A stretch of 64,000 nt of DNA, taken from NCBI GenBank assembly GCA_029215795.1, contig JARDYH010000006.1, forward strand, positions 29,527,501 to 29,591,500, read 5' to 3'. This document shows, one piece after another, positions 23,591-35,329 of this stretch. The position numbers and the translations under genes are program-made. The notes under the pieces were generated by a model. The model was not told the DNA's origin, did not search any database, and was given only the letters and a program-made list of their open reading frames with translations. The number at the start of each line of letters is the position of its first letter. The stretch's first letter is position 1. The DNA is from Anniella stebbinsi. Its lineage: Eukaryota > Chordata > Lepidosauria > Squamata > Anniellidae.

Positions 23591-24624
23591 GTCTCCAGAT
23601 CTGTTGTCCATTTGATTTAACACACACACACCTGCGCCAAAAAAAGCCAATTCATGGTAGAGGTTTTGCACTCTAGGTGAGCCATAAGTTCTTTTCTTTT
23701 AACTTGATGACTGCTATGTTCAAGCATAACTGTGAGAGGAGAAGCGTGCCTCTTTCTGCTGGGTGAGCAGGGGCTACTTGATGCAGAACTTCATCTTTCT
23801 AGACAACTCTCTCACCCCCACCTCTGCCACAACAAATTTCTGCAGCGGAAACATTATTCGGCATGACCCTAGGTGCAGCTGCAGCATGCATGTGTCCCCA
23901 GGCACACACCAGCCAAGTAGCAGGGAACGGAGCTAATTTTGCTGGATAAAATGGCATGGGGGGCAGCTTGGTGTGATCTGCTTATTGCAGCCATCACCTT
24001 GGTCACTCCAGAATGGACCAGTTAGACTGCTCCAGACAAATCCCCCCCCCCCCACGGAACAAACCTCAGAAGGCCAGTGGATGCCATGAATGCTCTCTCT
24101 GGGCAGTAGCTAGTTTTGGTTCCCACATCCATCCCCAAGCCCGCCCCACTTTCTCCCACCATGATCTAACAGTTCTAGATTGGATTAAAAACAACAACAA
24201 CCCAGTTGTTTAGAAAGCTTCCCCCAGCAGATCTATTAAAAGGAAGTAAAAATGCAAGGCAGGACACCAATCTCACCGCTGTTCCCACTGCAAGAGTGTG
24301 TCCCACAGTTATGACAGAGAAGACTCTAAGCCTTCCTTGGACAGAGAGGATCTAGTTCCTCATCCAAATCCAGTTTGAGGGTCAGTGTTTCAGACTGCCA
24401 GTAAAGAAAGAGAGCCACTTCTTTATCCAGTCTGTCCATCCCCCACCAGGGGAGCCCCCACCTGAACATGTTTTTGCTAGAGCTGCAGGTCATCTAGATC
24501 CCCCCAACCTGAGGATTTGGCCTGTTCCAGGTTCCTTACAGGGTCAGATGTTCTTCTTCTGTCATGGCCCTCTTAGCATGCAGCAAATCTTTATAAGAAA
24601 GCTTATGCAAAATATCCCAGTTTC

Positions 24625-25460
24625 AAGTATAATCTGATGGAATCTGAGCTGGCCGTTGTCAACCAAGAAAGAGATGTTGGGGTTGTGGTGGACAGCTCAA
24701 TGAAAATGTCAACCCAGTGTGCAGCTGCTGTAAAGAAGGCAAACTCCATGTTAGGCATTATTAGAAAAGGAATTGAGAATAGAACGGACAGTATCAAACT
24801 GCCTCTATACAAATCTGTGGTGCTACCACACTGAGTACTGTGTACAGTTTTGATCACAGCACCTAAAAAGGATATTGTACAGCTGGAGAAAGTGCAGACA
24901 AGGGGCTGGAGCATCTACCTTACGAGGGAGGGTTACAACAGCTGGGATTGTTTAGCTTGGAAAAGAGAAGGCTAAAGAGAGACATGATAGAGGTGTACAA
25001 AATCATGCATGATGTGGAGAATGTGGATAGGGAGACATTTTTCTCCCTCTCCAATAATATTAGAACCCGGGGTCATCCCATGAAGCTGATTTGTGGAAGA
25101 TTCAGGACAGATAAAAGGAAGTACTTCTTCACACAGCACATAGTTAAATTATGGAATTCACCACCACAAGATGTAGTGATGGCCACCAATTTGGATGTCT
25201 TTAAAAGGGGGCTGGATGAATTCCTGGAGAAGAAGGCTATCAATGGCTACTAGTCCTCATGGCTATGTGCCACCTCCAGTATCAGAGGCAGTAAGCCTGT
25301 ATATATCTTTTGCTGAGGAACATGGGTAGGAGGGTGCTGTTGCACCCTGTCCTGCTTGTGGGTTCCTGGTTGACATCTGGTGGGCCACTGAGTGAACAGA
25401 GTGCTGGACTAGATGGACCCTTGGTCTGATCCAGCGTGGCTCTTCTTATGTTCTTAATTG
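24625..25460 (+). mobile_element. CR1-type LINE 3' end (RT thumb and C-terminal domain)
   Basis: The + frame first reads ESELAVVNQERDVGVVVDSS and MKMSTQCAAAVKKANSMLG. After a stop and frame change it reads MFSLEKRRLKRDMIEVYKIM and YFFTQHIVKLWNSPPQDVV, then AINGY-stop and a 3' UTR ending near cagcgtggctcttcttatg. It is sense to EXOC2. Frame breaks show it is dead. With the - copy at 22974 it forms a 1-kb-spaced inverted pair within the same intron. Confidence 0.85.
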
Positions 25461-25959
25461 CTTGGGGGAACACCCCACCGACAGCACAGTGTTTGCATAT
25501 GTCTTGATTGGGCCAGGAAACACAATCCAAACCAGCACCCACATGCACCACTACCGTCAGTGTAATCTAGATAGCATTGTGAGGACCCAGAGGTGGGGGG
25601 GAGACTGTCTCTCTCCTGCTCAGTTTAGTGTGCATTCCAGGGTGGTGTGAATGTACTACAGAGAGATAAAGGGGTTTTGGCAAGAAACCCCAGAATTGGA
25701 AACTTCCAGTGAAAAGACAGGATTTGTTATAGTTGGGGATTCTCTAACAGGCTTTGATTTTTGACAGCAATCTTGAACCAATTGTGGAATCTCACTGGGT
25801 AAATGAGTTACTGGAAGGGAGGTTCTTCCTTCTACTCTAGGCAACTCACCTTCTTCTGTACCAGAACCAGAAAGTATGATGTTGCCATCGATTTAGTATT
25901 CCAGTTTTTAGCTCTGCTATTGCATTTTAAATCTCTGCACTGCTGCTAGGTTTTACTCT

Positions 25960-26098
25960 GGTTGCAATTTTATACTGCAGTTTCAAGCCATTATAGTTTA
26001 TATTGTATTTTATGCTGTATTTTCTGATTTTAATTTTTTGTGTACAGCCCAGAGAACTTCGACTATTGGGTAGTATAGATATGTAATAAATAAATGAC
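25960..26098 (+). mobile_element. L2-type LINE 3' tail, + orientation
   Basis: gcccagagaacttcgactattggg, a decayed hairpin of the ACCGCCC type, followed by atgtaataaataaatg. Upstream text is tail-like, with no coding sequence. Confidence 0.6.
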
Positions 26099-26815
26099 TA
26101 GAGTTGCTGCAATGTGTGTGAACTAATTGAGTTTTGTCTAATTTTCCCCTGTTCTACAAATGTCTAGTAGAGATTTAAAAATTTAAAAACTCAGATTGGA
26201 AGCAAGCCACAGTATGATTCTTATTAGACTCCCTTTCCTACACATCTGTCAAGAAACAGTGATGAGAAAGGCTCTTTATTCATTTTGTTTTGATCAGCCT
26301 TTTTCTGTTAGGTGCAACTCTGCTGTCACATGAAAGCAAAGTCTCCATCATATCATCTTCCTCATTCTTTCCGTGAATGCCATCACTTAATATTTAAAAA
26401 ATGTCATTTTGTTAAAAGGATAAGATATGGAAGCTTTCATAGAGAGACGATAGTTACAAATTTAAATGGGGAAAAAAGGCTTCATAGATGAAGTAAGAGG
26501 TAAAAGTGAAAACATATTTTGCTAAAGGTTTATGCTCCTCTTTATGAAGTAAACTGCAGCTGATATTGCAGTGTGTATATACACATGCACACTGAATGCT
26601 AGCCCCAAAGCACTGTGGGAAGGTGTTACAAATTAAGGCGTTTTACTAATGTTGATGTGGCCTTTGTTAATTTTAGATGATAAAATTTGAGGGACTGTGC
26701 ATACTTCTACAACTGCATAATTGAAAAATAGGTCTGCACTTAAATACATATAGAGGTTGGAGTAAAAAGACTTTTGTGAATCTTGTGTAGGATAACCATA
26801 TGTTTATTGTTACAG

Positions 26816-26875
26816 CTCAAGCTTTAAGCAAGCTCTTGAAGCTTTGCCTCAGCTGTCAAGCGGTGGAGATAAAAA
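26816..26875 (+). CDS. EXOC2: EXOC2 (SEC5) penultimate coding exon
   Basis: Acceptor ...tattgttacag, donor gtaagt. One base completes the split codon, then 19 codons read SSFKQALEALPQLSSGGDK, then two bases (AA) form a Lys codon with the next exon. Human SEC5, from memory, reads the same with Ala for the second Gly. The exon is 60 bp. Phase is compatible with both neighbours and no damage is visible. The segment is the last helix pair before the short C-terminal tail. Confidence 0.95.
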
Positions 26876-27101
26876 GTAAGTTTGTTTCCTTGGTAATTTA
26901 GAAGGTGCATTCTGTGAACAATACAGTGGTTAAAACGTTCTATGAGAATTATCTCTGGCATTTAATAATTTTGGTCCAAGACATGGTAGACATGCTGGTG
27001 GTGGTGGTGGTTCCATTTTGGCACTTTTCCACGTATGCGTCGCATTCTGTGTGGTCCTTATGCTCTTTATCTTTGCAAAAACTCTGTGCAGTAGATTAGG
27101 C

Positions 27102-27490
27102 CAGGGGTCCCCAACCTTTTTGGGCTGGTGGGGACATTTGGAATTTTGAGAGTTGTGGGCGTTCCCACAAAATGGCTACCATGGCCTGGGGCTTGCCAGT
27201 CCTTAAAATGGCTGTCATAATGATGGGCGTGTCTGGCCACAAAAAAAAAAAAAAAAAGATTTCCCAGAAGGTAAACTGAAGAGACTAACAGAAAAGTAAT
27301 TTTACCAAGAACCGAAGTACAAGGAAGAGGCGGGTCTGAGCTCCAAAAAGCAATGATGCTGGGCAGCATTTTAGTTTGTAGCATGGCAGCCTCCCAGTTA
27401 ATTTTTTTTAATTATTTTTTTTAATGATTTAAACATCAGGAGGGGCAGGGAGCTGTAGAGACCACTGTGGACACCATTGTGAGACCCAAT
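27102..27490 (-). mobile_element. hAT-type non-autonomous element
   Basis: Begins CAGGGGTCCCCAACC and carries aaaatggct words plus a 17-nt A run. It is the reverse of the 40156-40585 family. Flanks gattaggc (27094-27101) and ggttaggc (27491-27498) match at 7 of 8 bases, as expected of a hAT target duplication. It lies in the last EXOC2 intron. Confidence 0.65.
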
Positions 27491-28502
27491 GGTTAGGCTG
27501 AGAGGTACGGACTTAGTGCAATGCCACACAAGGAATTTCACGGGTGAACAGAGATTTAATCTTGGGTTTCCCACATCCACTTCACCATAGTGACACTCAA
27601 ACCCATATCTCCTTATTTACCCATTGTGTTTAAGCTATGCAAAATTGGAGTTTTTCCTTTAGCTGTTGTAAGTTTAACAGACTTACATTTCCAGATGCAA
27701 CATTGGGATTTGGGTTGTTCCTGCTGCCTCCGCACTGAACGTCAAGCAACAATTGGCCTACCAAAAGCACTGTTAAATGTCCTACAGCTTGCAGGTGAAG
27801 GGTTATATTCACTGCCGGTTATTTGCCCATATACACTGCTATTGCATCTGCAATCTCAACGCACACTTCATTGCAGCATTTCAAATAATGAATTCAAATT
27901 TATGGAATGATTTAGACCTGTTTGTGTTGCCAGTGACATATTATATTTAATATTGTCTTATTAAATATTGACTGTGTGTGGTTGCTGTACTAGTACCAGT
28001 TCCTGCAGGGTGTTATTGAGGAAGTAGATACTGACATGTTTATGTCTTTTACTTGCTGGTCCTGGCAAAGATTATACAGCTGTGGAATTTACTGCAGTTA
28101 TTAAATACCACTTTTTTCAAGAGGAAATTGGTAGTGGCTGCCTAAAGACTAACTCAACCTTTTAAATATAAAAGTATGTGATTTCTTCTCTCTTCTTTCC
28201 TAGAGTTTTGAGAGACCTACTTCTCTCTGCCCCTTAATACTTATCCTTTAAAAAAGAAACCTTAAGAATTGCATTTATATTTAACGGCATTTCTTCTCTC
28301 TGTTGGCTTCACTATCTACCAAAATGAGAATGTTTTATCAGAATGTTTAGCAGTTCTTTGATTTAACCAACGAGTAAAAGTTGTTGTGAAAGGAAAAGAA
28401 GCGTGAACTGAACTACAACTCAGACATTAACTGAGGCCATATAAGTTAATCCATTGTCTGTCTGAATTTTTTCTGGCTTTAAAAAAGAAGATTAATTTAA
28501 CC

Positions 28503-28590
28503 TGCAACCCTATGCATACTTAACTGTGAGAGTAAATTCTAGAATTGAGAGTACACTCTATTGAATGTGACTCACTTCTGAATAAGCATC
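28503..28590. repeat. Small palindromic element (gcaatcctat type)
   Basis: One of at least a dozen copies in the window. It begins tgcaaccctatgcatact and carries the gtgactcacttctgaat word. Other copies lie near 32085-32150, 32205-32275, 33660-33765, 47092-47178, 50584-50645, 53492-53560, 54345-54400, 54700-54790, 57110-57190, 57825-57865 and 63655-63725. Confidence 0.55.
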
Positions 28591-29109
28591 AAGGGCACCC
28601 CTTAGTAACTAAGAAAGACCAATCATTTCCCCCTTATTTTAAACCATATGAGATTATTCTTCAGAAGAACATGCCTTTTTATGAAATCACAATAAATACC
28701 ATCAAAATTCCTGCCATTTTATTTTGAACATATCCAAGAGCAGGCCATTGAACCCCATAGTGAATCCTGTCTCACCCAGAAATCATTGTTTATACGTGTA
28801 TGTCTGGGAAACTGATATGGCACCCTTAGTAAATGTGCATAGAATCGTTACACGAGAGGACTTCTTCTAGTGAAATTGGACTTTCCCTTTCCCTCCTCTC
28901 CCTTGCAGCCCCCTGCACACCCAAATCTGCTCCAGAGGGTCCCCCAACCTCAATATATAATATCTTTATGGTGTATGACAAAATCCATTTACACTCCTAC
29001 CATTTCCGTCCCCCAAGCCCCAGGTCTATAAACTTTGTTGGTCCTTCTCATGCCCAAAATGTATACTCTCCAATCAGTGAGCATCCTAAAATATTTTCCC
29101 TTTCAACAG

Positions 29110-29203
29110 GTTGCTAGAAGAGCTGCTGAATACGTTTAAGAGTAGCATGCAGTTACAGCTCACCTGCTTTCAAACTGCTTCTTCCACAATGGTGAAGACA
29201 TAA
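29110..29203 (+). CDS. EXOC2: EXOC2 (SEC5) terminal coding exon with stop
   Basis: Acceptor ...ccctttcaacag. One base completes Lys, then 30 codons begin [20 protein letters not shown] and end SSTMVKT, followed by TAA at 29201-29203. The closing Met-x-Lys-Thr tail is characteristic of vertebrate SEC5 (human ends Met-Met-Lys-Thr, from memory). Differences from mammals are conservative (Thr for Lys, Gln for His, Thr for Ala). This fixes the 3' end of the gene on the + strand. The next host gene, IRF4, is on the opposite strand, so the pair is convergent with about 27.5 kb between stop codons. Confidence 0.96.
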
Positions 29204-29550
29204 GGAAACTCTGAATCGTTATTATTTCAAGAAAAGGAAACAGTAAATCCATCATTCTTGATATTTGTATTCGTTCTATACATGCCATTGTATTGTACTT
29301 GCTGTTCAGCTTGCTGACAATTATATTTGTTTATTTGTATGAATTACGTCTCTTGAATCAGGATTCCAAACTAAAGCAGCTTCTTTACTTAGCCAACACT
29401 CTACGTTACTTACAGAAGGAATGTGGAACACAAGGTTTCTTTGTTGGGAGTATGTCATGAAAATATGCCGAATGACCCATTTCAAATGGAGTTTACCATA
29501 GTATATTTGCAATTGCTTGGCAAACTGGTTGAATGCATTACCCTACCAAA

Positions 29551-29629
29551 CAGTGAGGAGAATTTTACCACTCTCTTGTTTTTCCAGATTTCTACCCGAT
29601 ACAGAAATGTGGTAAAATTCTCCTTACTG
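29551..29629. repeat. 79-bp foldback element in EXOC2 3' UTR (mariner-type MITE candidate)
   Basis: Arms 29551-29571 and 29609-29629 pair over 21 nt; the single non-Watson-Crick position becomes a G-U pair in the sense RNA. The loop is 37 nt. Ends are CAGT...ACTG, with TA on the right flank and AA on the left, resembling a Tc1/mariner MITE with one decayed TA. Size and shape recall the primate MADE1 element, but the sequence is different. Confidence 0.7.
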
Positions 29630-29855
29630 TATAAGTTATTGGCTTACTGAGTGATGACATACATGCCACAGTCATCCTGTTTACACACCAGTAGACCTAT
29701 CTATATGATCCAGAAACACTACTTGCCAGTGACTTCTATGTGGCGATCTGTCTCAACCAGAAAGAACTTTGTATTGCGGCACAACACTTCTCAGTAGATA
29801 ACTATATTGATGCCTTGCAGAAGCTGACCAAAGCTCTTTCAAGATTTTACTGTCT

Positions 29856-29861
29856 AATAAA
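29856..29861 (+). terminator. Candidate EXOC2 polyadenylation signal AATAAA
   Basis: Canonical hexamer 653 nt after the stop codon, with T- and GT-rich sequence downstream. No transcript evidence is available. Confidence 0.5.
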
Positions 29862-29929
29862 TCTAAGTGTGCACTCATGCCTTAATGTGTGGGAAATTAC
29901 ATTAGGGATGGGTGGTTGACCTACACACA

Positions 29930-30190
29930 CTCACACTATTTTTCTGAGCTGCAAGATACATGGACAAAATATGAGGGGCTGAACTAGAGGTTGTTCATCT
30001 TGCACTGATGCAGACGTGTTACGTGTTACTTTCTTGCCTGGCATAAGCGCCTAGTATTCTAGTATAAGCGCCTTTTGCCCCTCCCCCTTTGCCTTTGACT
30101 CCACCCACCACTGGAATGCCCAATGGCTTCTCTGAAATTAAATTTGGACCTTAGGCTAAAAAAGGTTCCCCTCTCCTGCTTTAATAGGAG
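29930..30190 (+). mobile_element. hAT-like remnant
   Basis: The aaaaaggttcccctctcctgc end resembles hAT termini. The interior has a repeated ataagcgcc word 24 bp apart. Uncertain. Confidence 0.3.
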
Positions 30191-31295
30191 GGCTAGAACC
30201 AGGGGCCATCTTTCCCATCATCCTTTCCCTTTTCTCCCAATCTCAAAACGTAGCCATCTTAACCTCAAAAGCATTTTCCCCCCAAAGTTGTTCAAATTCT
30301 GTCGTGTTATGAAGGATTAGTTGTGAATGTTTATGTCATGATGCTCCAACATGAATTGTTTCCATGTGTGCTTTAGAATACTATAAACTTCTTGTCACTT
30401 GGAAAAATATGGCTAGTTCTTATAAAAACATTGATCTGGTTCAGATGATTATTGTGGGTTAAACAAGCCACAGTGGCTTTATTAAACCACAGCATGTGTC
30501 GGGTGCCATTTGCCTAATCACCCACCCAGACGCAGCTTCTTGTATTGTCCAAACCCAGGCTGCATGATTTGTTGGAGAGAAAACAACCCTCAAATAACCC
30601 AACAGCCCATGGGTCCATTTACTCCAAAGAGAAGGAAGCAGCAAATAAATTCTTAACATTAGCTTGACAACTTCCAAATAGACACATTGTTAGAGACTTG
30701 TAAAAATAATGTTCCTAACAAATATTAAGAAATGTTACAGTAGTTTGGATGGACTAATATATGTAAACATTTTGTAGCACACACACGAGCTTCATTTGCA
30801 AACAGACATTTTCATTTCTGGTTGTTTAAAAATATAAATCAGGATTGTACTAATTCCCCATTCATATAGTTCCCTCTATATTTACATGTTTTTTAATAGT
30901 TTTCAGCCTTTCCAGATATTGGATCCACAGCTAGCCTCAACCTGCTACATGGCACTAATGATTTGAGAACTAGCCAGGTCCATTTGGAATTGGGTTGACA
31001 ATTCGAAACCTCCCCCTATAAAATATGCAAAATAACTTTATTGCAAGCATAGTTTGGACCCCATCATGCTGTCCTTGACATAATTGAGAGTGCACCATAA
31101 TCTAGACATCACCACTCTCCGCCACTTAGCCACCCCCAAATTCCAGTCGTCTGCCTTGCTCCCCCACTTCTGGCAGCAGCAAGGAAGTCTTACTGGTGCT
31201 ACTAGAATGCTGCAGCAGAGACACTTGTGTAGCAACATTCTGGCAGGTACCAGGGAGAAGAGAGTCCCCCTGCTTGCTGCTGGTGTGCCCTCCCC

Positions 31296-31460
31296 CACCT
31301 AGGGTAACCATATTTTGGAAACCAAAAAGGAGGACAGCATGGCCGGCCCTCAAGGAGGCGTGCCCACCCAACGTGGCCAGCCCCCAAAGGGGCATGGCCA
31401 TCCTGACATGTCTGGCCCCCAAGAGGGTATGGCTTTGGTCACATGTTGTACCGCTCACAA
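31296..31460. mobile_element. TA-flanked foldback DNA element, decayed
   Basis: Left end TA|GGGTAACCATATTTTGG with the aggaggac word resembles the termini at 60826 and 36498. It is followed by three copies of a gtgg/tctggccCCcAA-agg-ggcatggcc-like module. The right end is unclear. Confidence 0.45.
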
Positions 31461-33415
31461 TTAAGACAAACCTGTTCTACATGATATCTTAATGTTAAAC
31501 TCCCTGAAATAAAGAACAAGTGAGACATTCAATATATCTGGAATTAACTTCCACTTTTACAGCTTTTGCTGTACTTAGAAGCTTTTGCTATACTATATGT
31601 GGTACAGTCTCCCCTTCCTTCAAAAATCTTTTCTTAATGCAAATTCTTCACTGGATGACCATAGTCTCACATTTCCTTACATTTAACACTCTTTCCTTAT
31701 CACCTTTCTCATGGCCATTTTAAGTCAGGATCCATTCTCATAGATTCAGCAAACTGCTCCCACTGAAAAAATGAAGCAATTGACAATCTAGTACAACAAA
31801 CTAGCAAACTAGCATTCAGAAAGAGTATAAAATACTATTACGCTGCAAAAATTAGCCATGGAACGAAATAGACTAAAAGATTGTTGCAGTCACTTCTCAC
31901 TAGCACCTCTTAGCTTGTTTCAACTTCTGGTTTATCAATGAGAAACTATCACAAGTTTCTAGAAACTAGATAAGGATCTTTCCCTCCTTTTATCCAAATG
32001 TCTCCTGAATTTACACTGCCTCAGTGTGCAGAGAACAGAAATCCCAATCAGGGACCCAAAGAAAACTGCCCAAAGAAACCTCAAAAATTAAGTGCCATTG
32101 ATTTCAATGAAGCTTACTCACACATAAATGAATATAGGATTGCAGCTTTAAATGAAGGTACTTACAGGGCAATTAGCATTTTATTGCTGTTCATGATAAA
32201 TCTTCACTGTGATAGAATACATGTCTACTCAGAAGTCCCATTGACTGCAACAGGTCCTGCAATACCAAAGTGTTAACATAAACATAATTACAAATACAAA
32301 ACAGGATCATTGACAGAGGACAGGGGAAGTTGTTAGGAGGGGTTGGTTTCTGCAATTGTGGAGCAGGTTGTCAGTCACAAAAAAGATGAACAGAACTGGC
32401 GAGTCTTCAGGGTGCCACAAGGCATTTTGTGGCTTTTGAACACAAAAGAACAAGAGTACCTCTGCTTCTTCACATCTGTTCACCTCTCGCTGCAAGCCCC
32501 TTCTGTCAAGAAGGACTATGCACCCACCAGAGCCTGGCCTCATGGATCATGCTTTCAGAGCATAGGAGATCCAGACACACTCAAACAACCCAAGCCAAGC
32601 CACACTATGCGCTCACATATTACCTTGTCCCCTAGTCCAGATATTGCTGCTCACATCCCTTTTGGGTAGCAAACCTGGGCCAGCTTGGAAGGAGCAACAG
32701 GTGAGGAAGGCCTCTGGCAGGCCATTGAACATGTCAGCAGCCAGTGTACCTGCTCACCCCTTGCAAGCAGCCTCTATGATGGCAAAATGCAGTGTTTGGC
32801 TGCTGGGCACCTCTCTCTGCCCAGTCAGGCACCAGCTTACAATGGTATCGTTAAGCAGTTTTGGATGGTTGGACATAATGGTCCTACAGCCCCCTTTATA
32901 TCTTAAAATGCATCACTTCACTTCCATATTGCACAGCTGCTACATTTCTGAAGTTAAAGCAATAATAATGATAATAATGGCAACCCTGTTAATTTATTTA
33001 TGTTTCCATATATGTGCAGTTTCACATTTTAAACTCACTTAAGATGCAACCTTATGCATATTGAAACAGAAAAAAGTCCTACAATTCTCAGCATACCCCA
33101 GCCAGCCATGTTGGATACTGTCCCATGTCTGTCATTCTGCTTTTCTTTCTTTCCCCACCCAAGGTGGCTGTGTGTCCTACTTTACAAAGACAGTCCTCTT
33201 ATTATTTGAAGGCACCCTCTGTTTGAAGGGCAGTTTAGTCTGCCTTGAAAGACAACCCTAAGAAAGGAGAGCAGACGGGGCCTTGAAGTTGCCGGTCAAC
33301 AGTTTCCACCTGGACAGCAGACTGAGCAGGCACACAGATCACCTGATTACCATATTATAATAACTGTAAATGAAAGATAGATTGTATTTCTATTTAAATG
33401 ATAATTATTTCTACA

Positions 33416-33418
<3 letters not shown>

Positions 33419-33449
<31 letters not shown>
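33419..33449. repeat. (GT)n microsatellite
   Basis: About 15 GT units. The Cys-Val open frame over it is a product of the repeat. Confidence 0.95.
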
Positions 33450-33452
<3 letters not shown>

Positions 33453-33929
33453 GCAAAGATGCACATTTTATGCAGGTGTGTCCTTTTTTGGTGCTGTGTA
33501 AATGACCATCTCATCACACATACCCCATTATATGTTAATTTGTTTGGTGTTTATATCCTATCCTACCGTTCTGCACTAATAAAAGCATTGTGCCAGCTGG
33601 CAATGGTAAAATTACGATATAAAAATAAAAGCAAATCATGAAAATGTAAAAGCAGATAATGCTGCAGGTCCTGTACACATTTACCTGGGAATACGTTCCA
33701 TTGAACTCAAAACTTAAACTCAATGAGGCTTGCTTCTCAGTAGATACATCTAGGATTGTACTGTAAAAATAGCAGCTATAAATTAAAAGTGCCAGTGTAA
33801 CAATAATTAGCCTAGTAGACTCAAGGCCTAATTAAATAGAAAAGACTTTGCATATTCAGGTTCTCATTATTGTTATCTCTGATCCCATCCACTTTATCTG
33901 CTTTTTCTCCTCCAATAATAATACACCTA

Positions 33930-34790
33930 CGGCATCAACATAAAACACCAACATCTTTCTATACATCGATGACATCAAAATCTGTGCTTCGACATTGACG
34001 CAGATAAAAGCCCTCCTGAAAATCACTGAAGAGCTGATGACAGACATGAAAATGGAATTTGGGATAGGAAAATGCAAGATGCTACACATAGAAAGAGGAA
34101 AATGGAAAGAAGAAGAAACAGAAGAAACACTAAATAACAAAATATTAGATAACATGGAAGAAAATGAAATGTACAAATAGAATTCTAACAAAGCAGGAAA
34201 ATCAACCACTCCACAGTAAAAACTCAACAAAGAATGCACCTATAAAATGCACCTATCACAAATCCTAAAATCCAACCTCAACTCTAAAAACATTTTCAAA
34301 GCAATTCCCATCCTCACATAGTCATTCAGAATCACACACTGGTCACACACTGAACTCGAAATAAACAGACTCAATCACACTGAACTCACGAACACCGCAT
34401 GCTCCATCCCAACTCATGCATTGAAAGAATAACAATCAGGAAAGAAGGAGGAAGAAGTCTGCTGGACATTAACACAATTCATGCTAAACAGATAAAATCA
34501 CTCAGAAAATTCTTCCACACTAAAAACACCCCCATTCATAAAGCTCTAGAAATAGCAGATAAAACTACACCCCACTCAACCTAGCCCTACAAAACAAAGA
34601 TCAAACATGACCACTCACACTCGCATGGAAAAAAGAAAAATGGGCACAACAAGCACTCCATGGGAAGCACTACAACATAATACAGAATCCACAAATAAAC
34701 AAATAACAATCGTATAAATGGCTTAGGAAAGGCAAGTTATTCCCTGAAACAGAAGGATGCCTAATAGCCCTACAGGATCAAGTCATATCA
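33930..34790 (+). mobile_element. R4/Dong-like LINE fragment (RT palm onward)
   Basis: The + strand reads FLYIDDIKICASTLTQIKAL, with the RT catalytic YxDD as Tyr-Ile-Asp-Asp. It continues EFGIGKCKMLHIERGKW, HPNSCIERITIRKEGGRSLL and ETADKT-like text with frame breaks. The order (palm, then a Cys/His-containing GKCxxLHxxRG, then an ERxxxxRKEGGRxLLD block) fits R4- or R2-group LINEs rather than L2/CR1, from memory of that group. It is A-rich and broken. Confidence 0.6.
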
Positions 34791-35329
34791 GCCAAGAACT
34801 AGAGTAGTTCCAGGTTGTGATAATTAAACTGGTTTAGAACTTGTTTGGGGGTTTACATGAAGCATCTTATCATAAAGGTTAAGAAGGTCACTTGCCTTTT
34901 ACCTTAGCTTTTACAAAAAATAAGTGACAGTTGCTGAATGACTCCTTAGGTTTTTCCCCCTTTTTGATGTCTTTTGGTAGCCAGTTATGAAGAACAATTC
35001 CTGATTGGTTGGGGCAATTAATAGTGGGGAGAGATGACAAGAAGGCCGAATGGAGACATGAAGTCTATATTTTTCTGGTTCTCAAACAGCTGGTTTTTGG
35101 GAATATTATTCATCATACCTTGTTGTGCGGTTACTCTTCCATGTGGGCTTTTACATTGTTGTTGAGGCAAGCCACATGAAATATTACTTGAGGGGATATT
35201 TCTTTAACTGGCTGATTGTCATTCTTGAACTGGCTACTTGTACAAGAACATCATGAGAGGAGCTGGTTTGGAGCCTATCAGGAGTAGTGTACATGTTAAG
35301 GGCCGCACAGTAGTTTTTGTGTGGTTTGT

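Larger units (their letters stand above)
29204..29880 (+). other. EXOC2: Probable EXOC2 3' UTR
   Basis: Follows the TAA directly. The first canonical AATAAA on this strand is at 29856-29861, so cleavage about 15-25 nt later would give a 3' UTR near 0.67 kb. The segment is AT-rich and holds a near-perfect hairpin at 29551-29629. The polyadenylation site is inferred from the hexamer only; longer isoforms cannot be excluded. Confidence 0.55.
30200..33900. other. Intergenic, mixed repeat debris
   Basis: Between EXOC2 and IRF4. Apart from the pieces listed, no gene signature is seen. Open frames of 60-130 codons overlap in several phases without recognisable domains. Confidence 0.5.

Noticed and set aside
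31126..31458. 110-codon - frame rich in Gly, His and Ala
   Set aside because: It translates repeated modules of a decayed foldback element.
33417..33641. Cys-Val-rich frame
   Set aside because: Translation of the (GT)n microsatellite.
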